Shown: positions 17,350 to 26,660 of the stretch, in pieces
Layout of the letters: each line of letters opens with the position of its first letter
How positions within the stretch are numbered: the first letter of the stretch is position 1
Source: Anaerolineae bacterium
Lineage (GTDB): Bacteria > Chloroflexota > Anaerolineae > J102
Direction of reading: 5' to 3'
Length of the DNA: 62,191 nucleotides
Assembly: GCA_026991225.1 (NCBI GenBank)
Contig: JALXCB010000083.1
Span: forward strand, 1-62,191
Notes under the pieces: model-generated
Databases searched by the model: none
What the model was told of the DNA's origin: nothing
The model's input: the letters and a program-made list of their open reading frames with translations, nothing else
Translations under genes and position numbers: made by a program

Positions 17350-17460
17350 TGCAAGACGTTTTTACCACTACGGCACAAAGTCACAAAGACACGAAGAAAA
17401 TTCTTATCTTTCCCTTTGCGCCTTGGTGTCCTTAGTGTCCTTAGTGGTTTTTGCCTTGCT
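17350..17460. repeat. Palindromic repeat related to the MITE core
   Basis: ACCACTACGGCACAAAGTCA and CACGAAGAAAA are mirrored by CTTTGCGCC and CCTTAGTGGTTTTT. The core resembles the GTAACT-ended elements at 14280 and 52578, but those ends are not present here. Confidence 0.6.
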
Positions 17461-17553
17461 ATGAGAGGGTACGTGTGATAGTTACTTTACTTCTTACTTC
17501 CAACTGGCTTCGGCAACGTTGCCGCCGGAGCTGGTTCCCAAGTGACGCCAAAG

Positions 17554-17970
17554 CTATGCCCGAAACAGATCGTCGATGACCTTGGGCAGGCGGGCGGGCT
17601 GGCCTTCGTGGGTGATGCAGACATGTTTCGTGCAGGCCAGCGCCAGGCGCTTGCCCTCCTGGTTGCGGATATCGTAGCCCAGGGTCACGGCCCGGCTGCG
17701 CACTTCCTCCACCCAGGTGGTGATGGTGACCAACTCGTCATAAACCGCGGGATGGTAATAGCGGGCGCAGACCTCGGTGACGGTGAGATAGTAGCCCATC
17801 TTTTCGAATTCGCTGTAGGGCAGGCCCGCCTCCCGCATCCAGTCGGAGCGGCCCAGTTCGAACCAGGGAATGTAGCTGCTGTGGTGCACGATGCCCATGG
17901 CGTCGGTCTCCGCGTAGCGCACGCGGATGGTGGTTTTGGAGATGCGTCCTTTGGGTGAGATGCGTTGCAT
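17554..17970 (-). CDS. Acyl-CoA thioesterase, 4HBT/YbgC type
   Basis: The 138-residue hotdog-fold protein has VRYAETDAMGIVHHSSYIPW, where the Asp is the catalytic residue of the 4-hydroxybenzoyl-CoA thioesterase family, and FELGRSDWMREAG. It hydrolyses an acyl-CoA; the acyl group is unknown. It follows ppk1 by 6 bp on the same strand, so they are likely co-transcribed. Confidence 0.92.
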   Translation of the reverse strand: MQRISPKGRISKTTIRVRYAETDAMGIVHHSSYIPWFELGRSDWMREAGLPYSEFEKMGYYLTVTEVCARYYHPAVYDELVTITTWVEEVRSRAVTLGYDIRNQEGKRLALACTKHVCITHEGQPARLPKVIDDLFRA

Positions 17971-17976
17971 GGCGCA

Positions 17977-20235
17977 CTATTCCTTTCTGTGCCAGAAGCC
18001 CCGATTTTCCACCATCCACGCCTGCGCGTTGATGCGCGCTTCGCCAGGCTTCGGCTCGACGCGGCGATAGGAGCCGTCGGACAGCATCTCCCGAGCCTTG
18101 ACGTTGTCGCTGAGGTGGATATCGAGGATTTTCTTGAGCGCGGTTTTGAGGAAGGGGTCCTCCACCGGGAAAAGCTGCTCCACCCGGCGGTCCAGATTGC
18201 GAGGCATGAGGTCGGCGGAGCCCACCAGCATCTCCTCCTGGCCGCCGTTGTAGAAGTAGTACACCCGGGCGTGTTCCAGGAACCGGCCCACGATGGAGGT
18301 GACGCGGATATGCTCGCTGACGCCTTCCACGCCCGGACGCAGGCAGCAGATGCCCCGCACCTGCAAATCCACCTTCACGCCCGCCTGCGAGGCCCGATAC
18401 AGAGCCTGGATGCAGCGCTTGTCCACGAGCTGGTTCATCTTCATGATGATATGCCCGTCGTGATGCGTTTTGTGGCGCTCGATCTCCCGGTCGATGCGGC
18501 GGCAGATCTCCTCCCGCATCCGGCCCGGGGCCACCAGCAGCTTGCGATACGTATCCTTGCGGGAATAGCCCGTGAGCGCGTTGAACAGGTCGGCCACGTC
18601 CGCGCCCAGGTCCGCATCCGCGGTGAAGTAGCCGATGTCGGTGTAGACTTTGGCGGTGGATGCGTTGTAGTTGCCCGTGCTCATGTGCAGATAGCGGCGG
18701 ATACGGTCGCTTTCCCGCCGCACCACCATGAGCAGCTTGGCGTGGGTCTTCAGGCCGATGAGGCCATAGACCACATGGACGCCCGCCCGCTCCAGGGCCT
18801 TGGCCCACACGATGTTATTCTCCTCGTCGAAGCGGGCCTTGAGCTCCACCAGCGCGGCCACCTGCTTGCCGAACTCCCGGGCTTTCATCAACTCCTTGAC
18901 CACCGGAGCGTTCTTGCCCACCCGATAGAGGGTTTGCTTGATGGCCAGCACGTTGGGGTCCTCGGCCGCGGCGTCGAGAAAGTCGAGCACGGGCGCGAAG
19001 CTGTCGTAGGGCAGATAAAGCATGATGTCCTGGCGGCGGATCACCGAGAAGATGCTCTCGCCCGTGTTGAGCGCCGGGGGAACCGAGGGTGTGAAGGGCT
19101 TGTATTTCAGGTCGGGGCGATCCACGTCCATCAGCTCCCACAGGCTGGCCATGCCCACGGGTCCATCCAGGGCGTAGACCTGATAGGGTTGCAGACCGAG
19201 GTTTTCCACCAGGATGTCGCGAATGCGCTTGGGCATGGCCTTGTCCACTTCCAGGCGCACCACCTTGCCAAAGAAGCGGGATTCCACCCCCTGTTCGATG
19301 GCGGCCAGCAGGTCCGCGGCCTCGTCCTCCTCGATCTCGATGTCCGCGTCCCGGGTGACGCGGAAGGGATAGGCGGCCTTCACCTCCAGGCCCGGGAAGA
19401 GATCGTCCAGGTTGTTCTTGATGACTTCCTCGATCCAGACGAAGTTGTCGGCCTTGACGTCGCTGAGGGGCAGGCCCTCGAAGATGTCGGCCCGCTCTTC
19501 GCTGGGGATGCGCAGCAGGCGGGGGAAGAAGCCGGGCACTTTCACCCGGGCGAAGCGCTCGCCATGCTCCGGATCGTCGACGACCACGGCCAGGTTCAGG
19601 CTGAGGTTGGAGATATGAGGGAAGGGGTGGCCGGGGTCGAAGGCCAGGGGCGTGAGGGTGGGGAAGATCTCGTTGCGGAAGTATTTGTTCAGCAGCCGGC
19701 GCTGTTTCTTCTTGAGTTTGTCGTAGGGGATGATGTGGATGTCTTCCGCGTCCAGCTTGGGCAGCAGGTCTTCTTGCCAGGTGCGGAGGTGTTCCGCCAG
19801 CATGGGCTCCAGCGTGCGGCGGATGGCCGCGAGCTGTTCGGCCGGCGTCATGCCGTCGTCGGAAGTCTTCAGGATGCCCGATTCCAATTGCTCGCGCAGA
19901 CCCGACACGCGGATCATAAAGAATTCATCCAGGTTGTTGGAGAAGATGGCCAGGAATTTGACCCGCTCCAGCAGGGGATGGCTCTCATCCTGCGCCTCTT
20001 CCAGCACCCGGCGGTTGAATTCCAGCCAGCTCAGCTCCCGGTTGATGAACAGGGCCGGGTCATCCAGGTCGGATTGTTCGCTGATCTGCTGGCGGGAGGA
20101 TGGGAGGATGGGCGTGTGGCGGTAGGGCGTTTCCTCCATGGGGGAGACGACGTCCCTTTCTTCCACCGCGCGTTTGGGCGCGACGCCGATTTTCACCTGG
20201 GCGTCCGGGGCGTTGAGGGAGGCGGGGTCGGGCAT
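17977..20235 (-). CDS. ppk: Polyphosphate kinase 1
   Basis: This 752-residue enzyme makes polyphosphate from ATP. It has the PPK1 N-terminal helical part (NRELSWLEFNRRVLEEA), the phosphorylated His in GLKTHAKLLMVVRRE, YLHMSTGNYN, and DIGYFTADADLGADVADLFN. Length is typical of PPK1. ATG 20235 was chosen; a TTG two codons upstream is possible. The thioesterase follows 6 bp downstream. The first 45 residues are non-conserved. A Ppx/GppA homologue lies at 57337, so synthesis and degradation genes are both in this window. Confidence 0.95.
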   Translation of the reverse strand: MPDPASLNAPDAQVKIGVAPKRAVEERDVVSPMEETPYRHTPILPSSRQQISEQSDLDDPALFINRELSWLEFNRRVLEEAQDESHPLLERVKFLAIFSNNLDEFFMIRVSGLREQLESGILKTSDDGMTPAEQLAAIRRTLEPMLAEHLRTWQEDLLPKLDAEDIHIIPYDKLKKKQRRLLNKYFRNEIFPTLTPLAFDPGHPFPHISNLSLNLAVVVDDPEHGERFARVKVPGFFPRLLRIPSEERADIFEGLPLSDVKADNFVWIEEVIKNNLDDLFPGLEVKAAYPFRVTRDADIEIEEDEAADLLAAIEQGVESRFFGKVVRLEVDKAMPKRIRDILVENLGLQPYQVYALDGPVGMASLWELMDVDRPDLKYKPFTPSVPPALNTGESIFSVIRRQDIMLYLPYDSFAPVLDFLDAAAEDPNVLAIKQTLYRVGKNAPVVKELMKAREFGKQVAALVELKARFDEENNIVWAKALERAGVHVVYGLIGLKTHAKLLMVVRRESDRIRRYLHMSTGNYNASTAKVYTDIGYFTADADLGADVADLFNALTGYSRKDTYRKLLVAPGRMREEICRRIDREIERHKTHHDGHIIMKMNQLVDKRCIQALYRASQAGVKVDLQVRGICCLRPGVEGVSEHIRVTSIVGRFLEHARVYYFYNGGQEEMLVGSADLMPRNLDRRVEQLFPVEDPFLKTALKKILDIHLSDNVKAREMLSDGSYRRVEPKPGEARINAQAWMVENRGFWHRKE

Positions 20236-20342
20236 GATCAAAGATTGAAGATTGAGGATTGAAAGCGGTCGCCAACGATTCTTTTTATCACAATTCCGGG
20301 CTTTGCGCCAATGCTTGCCAAACCCGCCCTCACCGGCTAAAC

Positions 20343-20665
20343 TGTTCCGAAAAAAGGATTAGGGAACGCAGATGACGCAGATTGAAACGGATGAACGCAG
20401 ATGAAAAGAAAAAATCTGTGAAAATCATCTGCGAAAATCTGCGATGCGAAGCATCCGTGTCATCTGTGTTCTCATTTTCGTCCGTATCGGCGAGCTATCG
20501 CTATTTCGAAAATAACGTTGCGTTCGTCTGAAAGAGCGCCTCGAAGCCCGCGTTGGGCGAGTCTGCAACGGACGTGATGCGTGAAACGTGAAACGTGAGC
20601 ATCTTACGCATCACGTTTCACGCGTCACGCCTTCGGCTTCCCGCACCATCTCGGCCTTTCCGACT
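20343..20665. repeat. Two modular repeats back to back (centre B then centre A)
   Basis: The first (about 20343-20495) has GATTAGGGAACGCAGATGAC and ends CTCATTTTCGTCCGTATCGGCGAG split as centre B plus left module. The second begins at the right-end motif CTATTTCGAAAATAAC (about 20501) and runs in the opposite sense through ACGTGAAACG and CTTCGGCTTCCCGC. They fill the gap between ppk and prsW. Confidence 0.7.
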
Positions 20666-20720
20666 GAACACTGACCCTCTCGCCCATTCGCCCTCTCGCC
20701 CATTCGCCCCCTCGCCCCTC

Positions 20721-21683
20721 ATGATCACCGCTTCCCTCCTGGGCGCGATCCTGCCCACCCTCTTCCTGGTCTGGCTCATCTGGTGGGCCGACCGCTATGA
20801 ACGCGAGCCGGTCAGGATGCTGGCCGCGGCCTTTCTGTGGGGCGCGCTGCCCGCCATCCTCCTCGCCCTCATCACCGAACTCATCCTCACGCTGCCGCTG
20901 CCCCAAACCGCGCTGTGGGGGCAATTCGCGAGCATGGCCCTGGTTGCGCCCGTGGTGGAAGAGTCGGTGAAAGGGCTGGCGCTGATGGGGCTGCTGTGGT
21001 TTATGCGCCCGGAGATCGACGGCGTGTTGGATGGCATCGTGTATGGGGCGCTGGTGGGCGCGGGCTTCGCCATGACCGAGAATGTCTTCTATTTTCTGGG
21101 CGCGGATGGCGGCGGCGAGCTATCCGCCCTGATCTTTCTGCGGGCGGGGGTGTTCGGCCTGAATCATATCTTCTACACCGCGGTGTTCGGAGCCAGCGTG
21201 GGCGCGGCCGCGCGCATGGACCACCGCGGGGCACAGGCGCTGACGCTGACCCTGGGCATGGCGGGCGCCATCGGCCTGCACATGCTGCACAACGCGGCCA
21301 CGGTGTTGTCGCAGCTGAGCCTGGGCTTCATCCTCCTCAGCACGCTGCTGCTGTGGAGCGGCCTGGTCGTTTTTCTGCTGCTGGTGATCCTGCTGCTGGC
21401 CCGGGAGCGGCGCATCATCCGAGAATATCTCGCCCGGGAGGACGCGCCCGCCATCTCCGAGGTGGAGCGGGCGCGGCTCATGGCCTCGCTCCCGCCCCTG
21501 GAGCGCTTTTTCCCGAGCTTTCTGCTGCCCGAACCCGCCAAAAAGCGGGCCGAGGTGTATCAGCACGTGGCGGAGCTGGCCTTCCGGCGGCAGCGGCTGG
21601 CGCGGGCGCAGGGGCAGCGGGCGGAGGATCTGGCGCGGGAAATGGCGGTCTTGCGCGAGGAACTGGATGGTTTGTTGGGATGA
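20721..21683 (+). CDS. PrsW-family intramembrane metalloprotease
   Basis: The 320-residue membrane protein has about seven hydrophobic segments and the PrsW motifs VVEESVKGLA (EExxK), GFAMTENVFYF, NHIFYTAVFGASVG and GLHMLHNAA. PrsW cleaves anti-sigma factors in Bacillus; the target here is unknown. The C-terminal 100 residues are cytoplasmic, charged and helical. I chose ATG 20721; the sequence just before it is a short repeat (TCGCCCATTCGCCC) with no SD. Confidence 0.87.
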   Translation: MITASLLGAILPTLFLVWLIWWADRYEREPVRMLAAAFLWGALPAILLALITELILTLPLPQTALWGQFASMALVAPVVEESVKGLALMGLLWFMRPEIDGVLDGIVYGALVGAGFAMTENVFYFLGADGGGELSALIFLRAGVFGLNHIFYTAVFGASVGAAARMDHRGAQALTLTLGMAGAIGLHMLHNAATVLSQLSLGFILLSTLLLWSGLVVFLLLVILLLARERRIIREYLAREDAPAISEVERARLMASLPPLERFFPSFLLPEPAKKRAEVYQHVAELAFRRQRLARAQGQRAEDLAREMAVLREELDGLLG

Positions 21684-21738
21684 CGGGCGATCATGGTAAA
21701 ATAGGCCCGGCCACCCCCTCCCTTCCCAACGAGTCGCC

Positions 21739-22650
21739 ATGCTAGACCTGGCTATTGTCATTGTCAATTACAACACGAAAGACCTGCTACGCGCCTGCCT
21801 TCGCTCGGTATACGCCAGCGAGGGCGATTTTTCGTATCATGTCACCGTGGTGGACAATGCCAGCCAGGATGGAAGCATCGACATGGTGCGGGAGGCCTTT
21901 CCGCAGGCCCGGGCCATCGCCGCGCCCGTCAATGGCGGCTTCGCCTACGCCAACAATATCGGCCTGCGGGCCTATGGCTTCGGCCAGGGCAAATCCCTGG
22001 AAACCCTGCCCCGTTACGCGCTGCTGCTCAATCCCGACACCGAAGTCCCTCCCACGGCGCTGGCGGAGATGCTGGCGTTGATGGACGCCCGGCCCGAGCT
22101 GGGCGCGGCCGGCCCCCGCCTGATCCTGCCCGATGGCAGCCTGGACAAAGCCTGCCGCCGGGCCTTTCCCTCGCCCATGTCCTTCGTCTATCGGGGGCTG
22201 GGGCTGAGCAAGCTCTTTCCCACGCATCCCCGCTTCGGCCAATACAACCTCACCTACCTGCCCGAGGATGAAGAAACCGAGGTGGATAGCGTCGTGGGCG
22301 CGTTCATGATGGTGCGGCGGGAGGCGTTGGAGGCCGTGGGGCTGCTGGATGAGTCCTTCTTCATGTATGGCGAAGACCTGGATTGGGCGTTTCGTATCAA
22401 GCAGGCGGGCTGGAAGATCTGGTACTATCCCAAAGTCATCGTCTATCATCACAAGGGCGCGGCCTCCAAGGGGAATGTGAAGGCGCGGCGGGCGTTCTAC
22501 GAGGCCATGGCCGTGTTCGTGCGCAAGCATTACAAACAGCAGACGAACCCCCTGCTCTACGGCGCCATCCTGGCGGGCATCGCGGTCAAAGGCGGCCTGG
22601 ACGTGGGCGTGACCTGGCTGCGTCGTCAGCGCATGGAGGTGAGCGGATGA
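21739..22650 (+). CDS. Glycosyltransferase family 2 (rhamnosyltransferase-like)
   Basis: The 303-residue GT-A enzyme has LAIVIVNYNTKDLLRACL, VVDNASQDGSIDMV, LLLNPDTEVPPTAL (DxD-type) and FFMYGEDLDWAFRIKQAGW (ED..W), typical of WbbL-like transferases. It should add a sugar to a lipid-linked glycan. Its stop overlaps the start of the next gene (ATGA). A TAAAAT box lies 40 bp upstream and there is no SD. Confidence 0.93.
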   Translation: MLDLAIVIVNYNTKDLLRACLRSVYASEGDFSYHVTVVDNASQDGSIDMVREAFPQARAIAAPVNGGFAYANNIGLRAYGFGQGKSLETLPRYALLLNPDTEVPPTALAEMLALMDARPELGAAGPRLILPDGSLDKACRRAFPSPMSFVYRGLGLSKLFPTHPRFGQYNLTYLPEDEETEVDSVVGAFMMVRREALEAVGLLDESFFMYGEDLDWAFRIKQAGWKIWYYPKVIVYHHKGAASKGNVKARRAFYEAMAVFVRKHYKQQTNPLLYGAILAGIAVKGGLDVGVTWLRRQRMEVSG

Positions 22651-24050
22651 AGGGGCGCTGGCGCTGGCTGTTCACCCTGCTGCAAGTGCTGCTGGACCTG
22701 TTCGCCATCGGCGCGGCCGTGTTCGCGGCGCATCGCGTTCAGCGCTATATCAAGCCCGGTTCGGTGGACCGATTCCTGCACTATGCGCCCTATGCGCTGC
22801 TCTTCGCCCTGGTGGTCGTGCTAGTCTCCTACCTGCGCCGGGGCTATCACTGGCAGCGCCCGTCCAGCTTTCTCGATATCTTCTCCAAGGCGATGGGGAC
22901 GGTCACCCTCGCTTTCCTGGTGGCCCTGGCCGCGGTGGTCTTCCTCCTGCCCGATAGGATCAATCCGGGCGTGGCGCCCTTCCCCCGCGGCTTCCTGCTG
23001 GCGAGCTGGGGATTGGGCGTCGCTTTCCTCACCCTGGGACGCTGGGGCTTCAACATGCTCGTCCATTTTTTGCAGCGTCGCGGGGTGGGGCGTCAGAAGG
23101 TGTTGGTGGTGGGCAGCGGCGACATTGGGCGGATGCTCATCCAGAAATTGCAGGGCGCGCACGATGCCGGGCATGAGGTGGTGGGCTATATCGAGGCCAA
23201 CGGCGAGGAGATTCGCGTGGCGGATGCGCCGCGCCTGGGACTGCCCTCCGATATCCCCGAAGTCATCGAAAAGTACGGGATCGACGAGGTGGTCATCGGC
23301 CTGCCCGAGGCGTCCCATCGCGAACTGGTGCGCATCATCTCCCTGTGCGAACGGGAGAAGGTGAGCATCAAGGTCTTCCCGGACGTGTTTCAGATCATGG
23401 CCACCGAGGTCACGGTCAGCGACCTGGCGGGGCTGCCCTTGCTGTCGGTGCGCGATGTGGCCCTGCGCGGGTGGCGGCTTTCGCTGAAACGGGCCTATGA
23501 CCTGGCCATCGCCGTCCCCGCCCTGATCTTCCTCTCCCCCTTCATGCTGCTCATCGCCCTGCTTATCAAGCTGGAATCCCCCGGCCCGGTGTTCTACATT
23601 CAGGAGCGCATGGGCCTGGACGCCCGCCCCTTCCCCATGATCAAATTTCGCTCCATGCGCACCGACGCGGAGTCGCGCGGGCCGGGCTGGACCACCCCTG
23701 ACGACCCCCGCAAGACCCGTCTGGGCGCTATCCTGCGCAAGCTCTCGGTGGACGAGCTGCCGCAACTCATCAACGTCATCCGCGGGGATATGAGCGTGGT
23801 CGGGCCCCGGCCCGAGCGCCCGGTGTATGTGGAGCAGTTCCGCCAGTACATTCCCCGCTACATGGAGCGGCACCGCGAGAAGGCGGGCATGACCGGTTGG
23901 GCGCAGATCAACGGCCTGCGGGGCGACACCAGCATCGTCGAGCGCACGAAATACGACCTGTGGTATATCGAAAACTGGTCCCTGTGGCTCGATTTCAAGA
24001 TCACCCTCCTCACCTTCGTCCGCATCTTCACCGACAGGAACGCTTACTGA
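22647..24050 (+). CDS. Polyprenyl-phosphate sugar-1-phosphate transferase (WcaJ/PssY-like)
   Basis: The 467-residue protein has four N-terminal membrane segments, a CoA-binding-like Rossmann middle (VLVVGSGDIGRMLIQKL), a fifth hydrophobic segment and the bacterial sugar-transferase catalytic domain: KRAYDLAIAVPAL, PVFYIQERMG, KFRSMRTDAE, LRKLSVDELPQLINVIRGDM and SVVGPRPERPVYVEQF. It loads the first sugar phosphate on undecaprenyl phosphate for exopolysaccharide. It overlaps the GT2 gene by 4 bp and precedes the next ORF by 2 bp, so the three form an operon. Confidence 0.94.
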   Translation: MKGRWRWLFTLLQVLLDLFAIGAAVFAAHRVQRYIKPGSVDRFLHYAPYALLFALVVVLVSYLRRGYHWQRPSSFLDIFSKAMGTVTLAFLVALAAVVFLLPDRINPGVAPFPRGFLLASWGLGVAFLTLGRWGFNMLVHFLQRRGVGRQKVLVVGSGDIGRMLIQKLQGAHDAGHEVVGYIEANGEEIRVADAPRLGLPSDIPEVIEKYGIDEVVIGLPEASHRELVRIISLCEREKVSIKVFPDVFQIMATEVTVSDLAGLPLLSVRDVALRGWRLSLKRAYDLAIAVPALIFLSPFMLLIALLIKLESPGPVFYIQERMGLDARPFPMIKFRSMRTDAESRGPGWTTPDDPRKTRLGAILRKLSVDELPQLINVIRGDMSVVGPRPERPVYVEQFRQYIPRYMERHREKAGMTGWAQINGLRGDTSIVERTKYDLWYIENWSLWLDFKITLLTFVRIFTDRNAY

Positions 24051-24052
24051 TC

Positions 24053-24784
24053 ATGGCAAAGAAAAAGAAGAAAAAATCCACAACCGGCAGGAAACTGAAG
24101 AAGCAACAGAAACATGCGGTCAAACGCAAGCAAAAGCGCAAGCAGTTGGCCCGATTACGGGACGCGCTTCTGCACCCCTCGCTCTCCAAAGCGGCATCGT
24201 GGCCCCTGCACGAGGTGCTGATCTCGAAGACCTGGCGGGACCCCATGCAGCTTACGCAGATCATGGTGGTGCGGCGCGGGCCCGCGGGATGGTATGCGAT
24301 GGGCTCCGCCTTGGTGGATCAGGCCTGTCTGGGGGTGAAGTCGGCCTTTGGGCGGGTTGTGGATGAATTGGGGTATCGCAAACACCGCTCGCACATGATG
24401 GAGACGCAGGAACTCATCCCCGCGGATATCAACCTGGTCGCGAAGATCATCCGCGAGGCCATCGCGTACGCCCGCAGCTTTGGCATCGAGCCCGATCCCG
24501 ACGTCCGAGAGACGCTGATCCTGCTTGGGGACGCCGATCCAGACGCCTGTGAGGAGGAGATTCCCTTGGGCGGGCCAGACGGCAAACCCTTCTTCTTCGC
24601 CGGCCCCTATGACAACGTCCCCAAAATCCTGAAGACGCTGGAGAAGCATCTGGGGCCCGATGGCTTCACCTATGTCGTTCCCATCGAGCTTTCTGATTTT
24701 GAAGGGGATGATGATATCGAAATTATCCCCGTGGAGGAATGGGATGAATGGGATGAAGATGACACGGGCCTGGATATGGATTGA
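24053..24784 (+). CDS. Unrecognised protein with basic head and acidic tail
   Basis: This 243-residue protein starts with a lysine run (AKKKKKKSTTGRKLKKQQKH) and ends in a very acidic segment. The middle (about 55-215) looks globular, with LISKTWRDPMQLTQIMVVRR, VDQACLGVKSAF and ADINLVAKIIREAIAYARSFG. I cannot assign a domain. The start lies 2 bp after the sugar-transferase stop, so it is in that operon. The charged ends suggest nucleic-acid or ribosome contact, but nothing proves it. Confidence 0.75.
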   Translation: MAKKKKKKSTTGRKLKKQQKHAVKRKQKRKQLARLRDALLHPSLSKAASWPLHEVLISKTWRDPMQLTQIMVVRRGPAGWYAMGSALVDQACLGVKSAFGRVVDELGYRKHRSHMMETQELIPADINLVAKIIREAIAYARSFGIEPDPDVRETLILLGDADPDACEEEIPLGGPDGKPFFFAGPYDNVPKILKTLEKHLGPDGFTYVVPIELSDFEGDDDIEIIPVEEWDEWDEDDTGLDMD

Positions 24785-24794
24785 CTCTTTTGAC

Positions 24795-24947
24795 GCAACT
24801 ACTAAGGTCGCGTCACCACTTTTTGCCACGAAGATACGAAGAGGACGAAGGTGCGAAGCCTTTTCCCCTATTTTTTCTTTGTGTCTTCGTAAAACTTCGA
24901 GCCTTCGTGGCTTTTGGTGGTCTAAAGTCAAGTACGTTAGCAGTTAC
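24795..24947. mobile_element. MITE-like element
   Basis: Starts GCAACTACTAAGG and ends GTTAGCAGTTAC; the interior is a palindrome with GCCACGAAGATACGAAG and CTTCGAGCCTTCGTGGC. It fills the gap between two convergent genes. No clear target duplication is visible. Confidence 0.65.
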
Positions 24948-24949
24948 GG

Positions 24950-26401
24950 TCAATCCTCGGGCGGCTCCGTGAACCCCTCCACCAGATTCAGCACCAGCTC
25001 TTTGAGGTCGCCCCGGTTGGGAAGCGTCCCCATGATGCCGTACATGGGGGCGGAACGCTGGGGCAGGCCCGATCCCCCGCCCAGAAAACGCGACGCCCCC
25101 TGCGTGAGCCTGCTCAGCCAGCGCTCGGGCAGGACCGCGGTCAGGATGCGGATCAGGCCCATGAGCAGGGCGTAGAGCAAGCGGCGGGGGGTGGGACGGC
25201 GCTCGGCCGCGACGCTGGCCTGCAGGTCCTGCAGGAAATCATTCACCACGCCCACATGCCCGTAGTGCAGGGTCATGTGCAGGCTGGGGGGGAATTGTTG
25301 GCGGTCGAGCTGCCAGCCCCGCACGCTCATCTCATCCGCCACCCGGTACACGTCCAACCCGTCGGAGCCGATGGCCATGACGCTGATGTCGGGCTCGCTG
25401 AGGATTTTCAGACCGGGGATGGCGTTCACGCCCGCCATGATGGCGTCGCGGGTCTCCATCACCGCCTTGGCAATGCGAAGATAGCCCTCCTCGCCCAGAT
25501 AATTCATCACCGCCCAGGCCGCGGCGATGACCCCGCCCGGCCGCGTGCCCGCCATCGTGGGGGACGCATAGATGCCCCCCGACCAGTCGGTGGTGGCGAA
25601 AAGCTGATAGCGGCGCAGGGCCTTGTTGCGATAGAGGATGACCGACGCTCCCTTGGCCGCGTAGCCGTATTTGTGCAGGTCCACCGAGATGGAGGTGACG
25701 CCCGGCATGCGGAAATCCCAGGCGGGGATGGGGTAGCCCAGGCGCTCGACAAAGGGCAGCATCATGCCCCCCACGCACGCGTCCACATGGCAGAGCAGGC
25801 CGCGGCTTTGGGCCAGGGCCGCGATGTCGGCGATGGGATCGACGACGCCCTGGGGATAGGAGGGCGCGGAGCCCACCAGCATGATCGTGTTGCGCGTAAT
25901 GGCCCGGGCCATGGCCTCCACGTCCGCCCGAAAGTCCTCCCGCACGGGCGTGCGCACCAGCTTCATGCCGAAGTAGTGCGCGGCCTTGTCGAAGGCGGGG
26001 TGGGCGGTGGCGGGCAAGACAACTTCGGGAGTTTGAATCTGCGGACGGTTGGCTCGGGCCCATTCCCGGGCCGTGAACATGCTCATCAGCAGGCTCTCGG
26101 TCCCGCCCGAGGTCATATTCCCCACGACGTGCGCATCCCCGCCCAGCAGGCCCGCAACCATGGCCACCACCTCGCTTTCGAATTTGCGCAGGCTGGGAAA
26201 GGCGGTGGGGTTCAGCGCGTTCTCGGAGAAGAAGCGGGCGTAGGCCTTCTCAGCTACCCGGTGCACATCCTCGCCCGCATAGAACACCAGGCTGAAGACC
26301 CGACCCTCGCGCCAGCGCACGTCGTGGGCGCGGGCCGCCTCCATCTGGCGAAACAGGTCGGATTCGGGGACGCCGCGGGGCGGCAACGGGCGCGTGGGCA
26401 T
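24950..26401 (-). CDS. PLP-dependent lyase of the sphingosine-1-phosphate lyase type
   Basis: The 483-residue enzyme belongs to the group II decarboxylase fold. Key stretches: NPTAFPSLRKFESEVVAMVA, GNMTSGGTESLLMSM, AHPAFDKAAHYFGM, VDACVGGMMLPFVE, VTSISVDLHKYGYAAKG (PLP lysine), DWSGGIYASPTMAGTRPGG. The order and spelling closely follow eukaryotic sphingosine-1-phosphate lyase (as I recall the family), without its N-terminal membrane segment. It may cleave a phosphorylated long-chain base or a related amine, or act as an amino-acid decarboxylase. Confidence 0.85.
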   Translation of the reverse strand: MPTRPLPPRGVPESDLFRQMEAARAHDVRWREGRVFSLVFYAGEDVHRVAEKAYARFFSENALNPTAFPSLRKFESEVVAMVAGLLGGDAHVVGNMTSGGTESLLMSMFTAREWARANRPQIQTPEVVLPATAHPAFDKAAHYFGMKLVRTPVREDFRADVEAMARAITRNTIMLVGSAPSYPQGVVDPIADIAALAQSRGLLCHVDACVGGMMLPFVERLGYPIPAWDFRMPGVTSISVDLHKYGYAAKGASVILYRNKALRRYQLFATTDWSGGIYASPTMAGTRPGGVIAAAWAVMNYLGEEGYLRIAKAVMETRDAIMAGVNAIPGLKILSEPDISVMAIGSDGLDVYRVADEMSVRGWQLDRQQFPPSLHMTLHYGHVGVVNDFLQDLQASVAAERRPTPRRLLYALLMGLIRILTAVLPERWLSRLTQGASRFLGGGSGLPQRSAPMYGIMGTLPNRGDLKELVLNLVEGFTEPPED

Positions 26402-26479
26402 GGGAAGGAATGAAGAAGGAAGAAGGAAAAATGAAGAAGGGAAGCGGGAGGAAAAGCAAAAACCGTGGTTGCAATCTGC

Positions 26480-26660
26480 CTGCTTTGAAAATAGATTTGG
26501 AGGACGCAGATGACGCAGATTGAAACGGATGAACGCAGATAAAAAGAAAAAAATCTGTAAAAATCATCTGCGGAAATCTGCGATGCGAAGCATCCATGTC
26601 ATCTGCGTTCTCATTTTCGTCCGTATCGGCGAGCTTTCGCTCGTGACGCCTGCTCTTGGG
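26480..26660. repeat. Modular repeat, centre B, both ends
   Basis: Right end GCTTTGAAAATAG (26481-26494), centre ACGCAGATGACGCAGATTG with its mirror, left module CGTATCGGCGAGC (about 26623-26635) then CGTGACGCCTGC. It overlaps the 3' end of the next gene, encoding the last residues and stop of that protein. Confidence 0.8.

Noticed and set aside
17965-20262. A 765-codon open frame on the plus strand opposite ppk1
   Set aside because: It is an antisense shadow of a GC-rich gene; His- and Gly-rich composition, no domain, and ppk1 on the other strand is certain.
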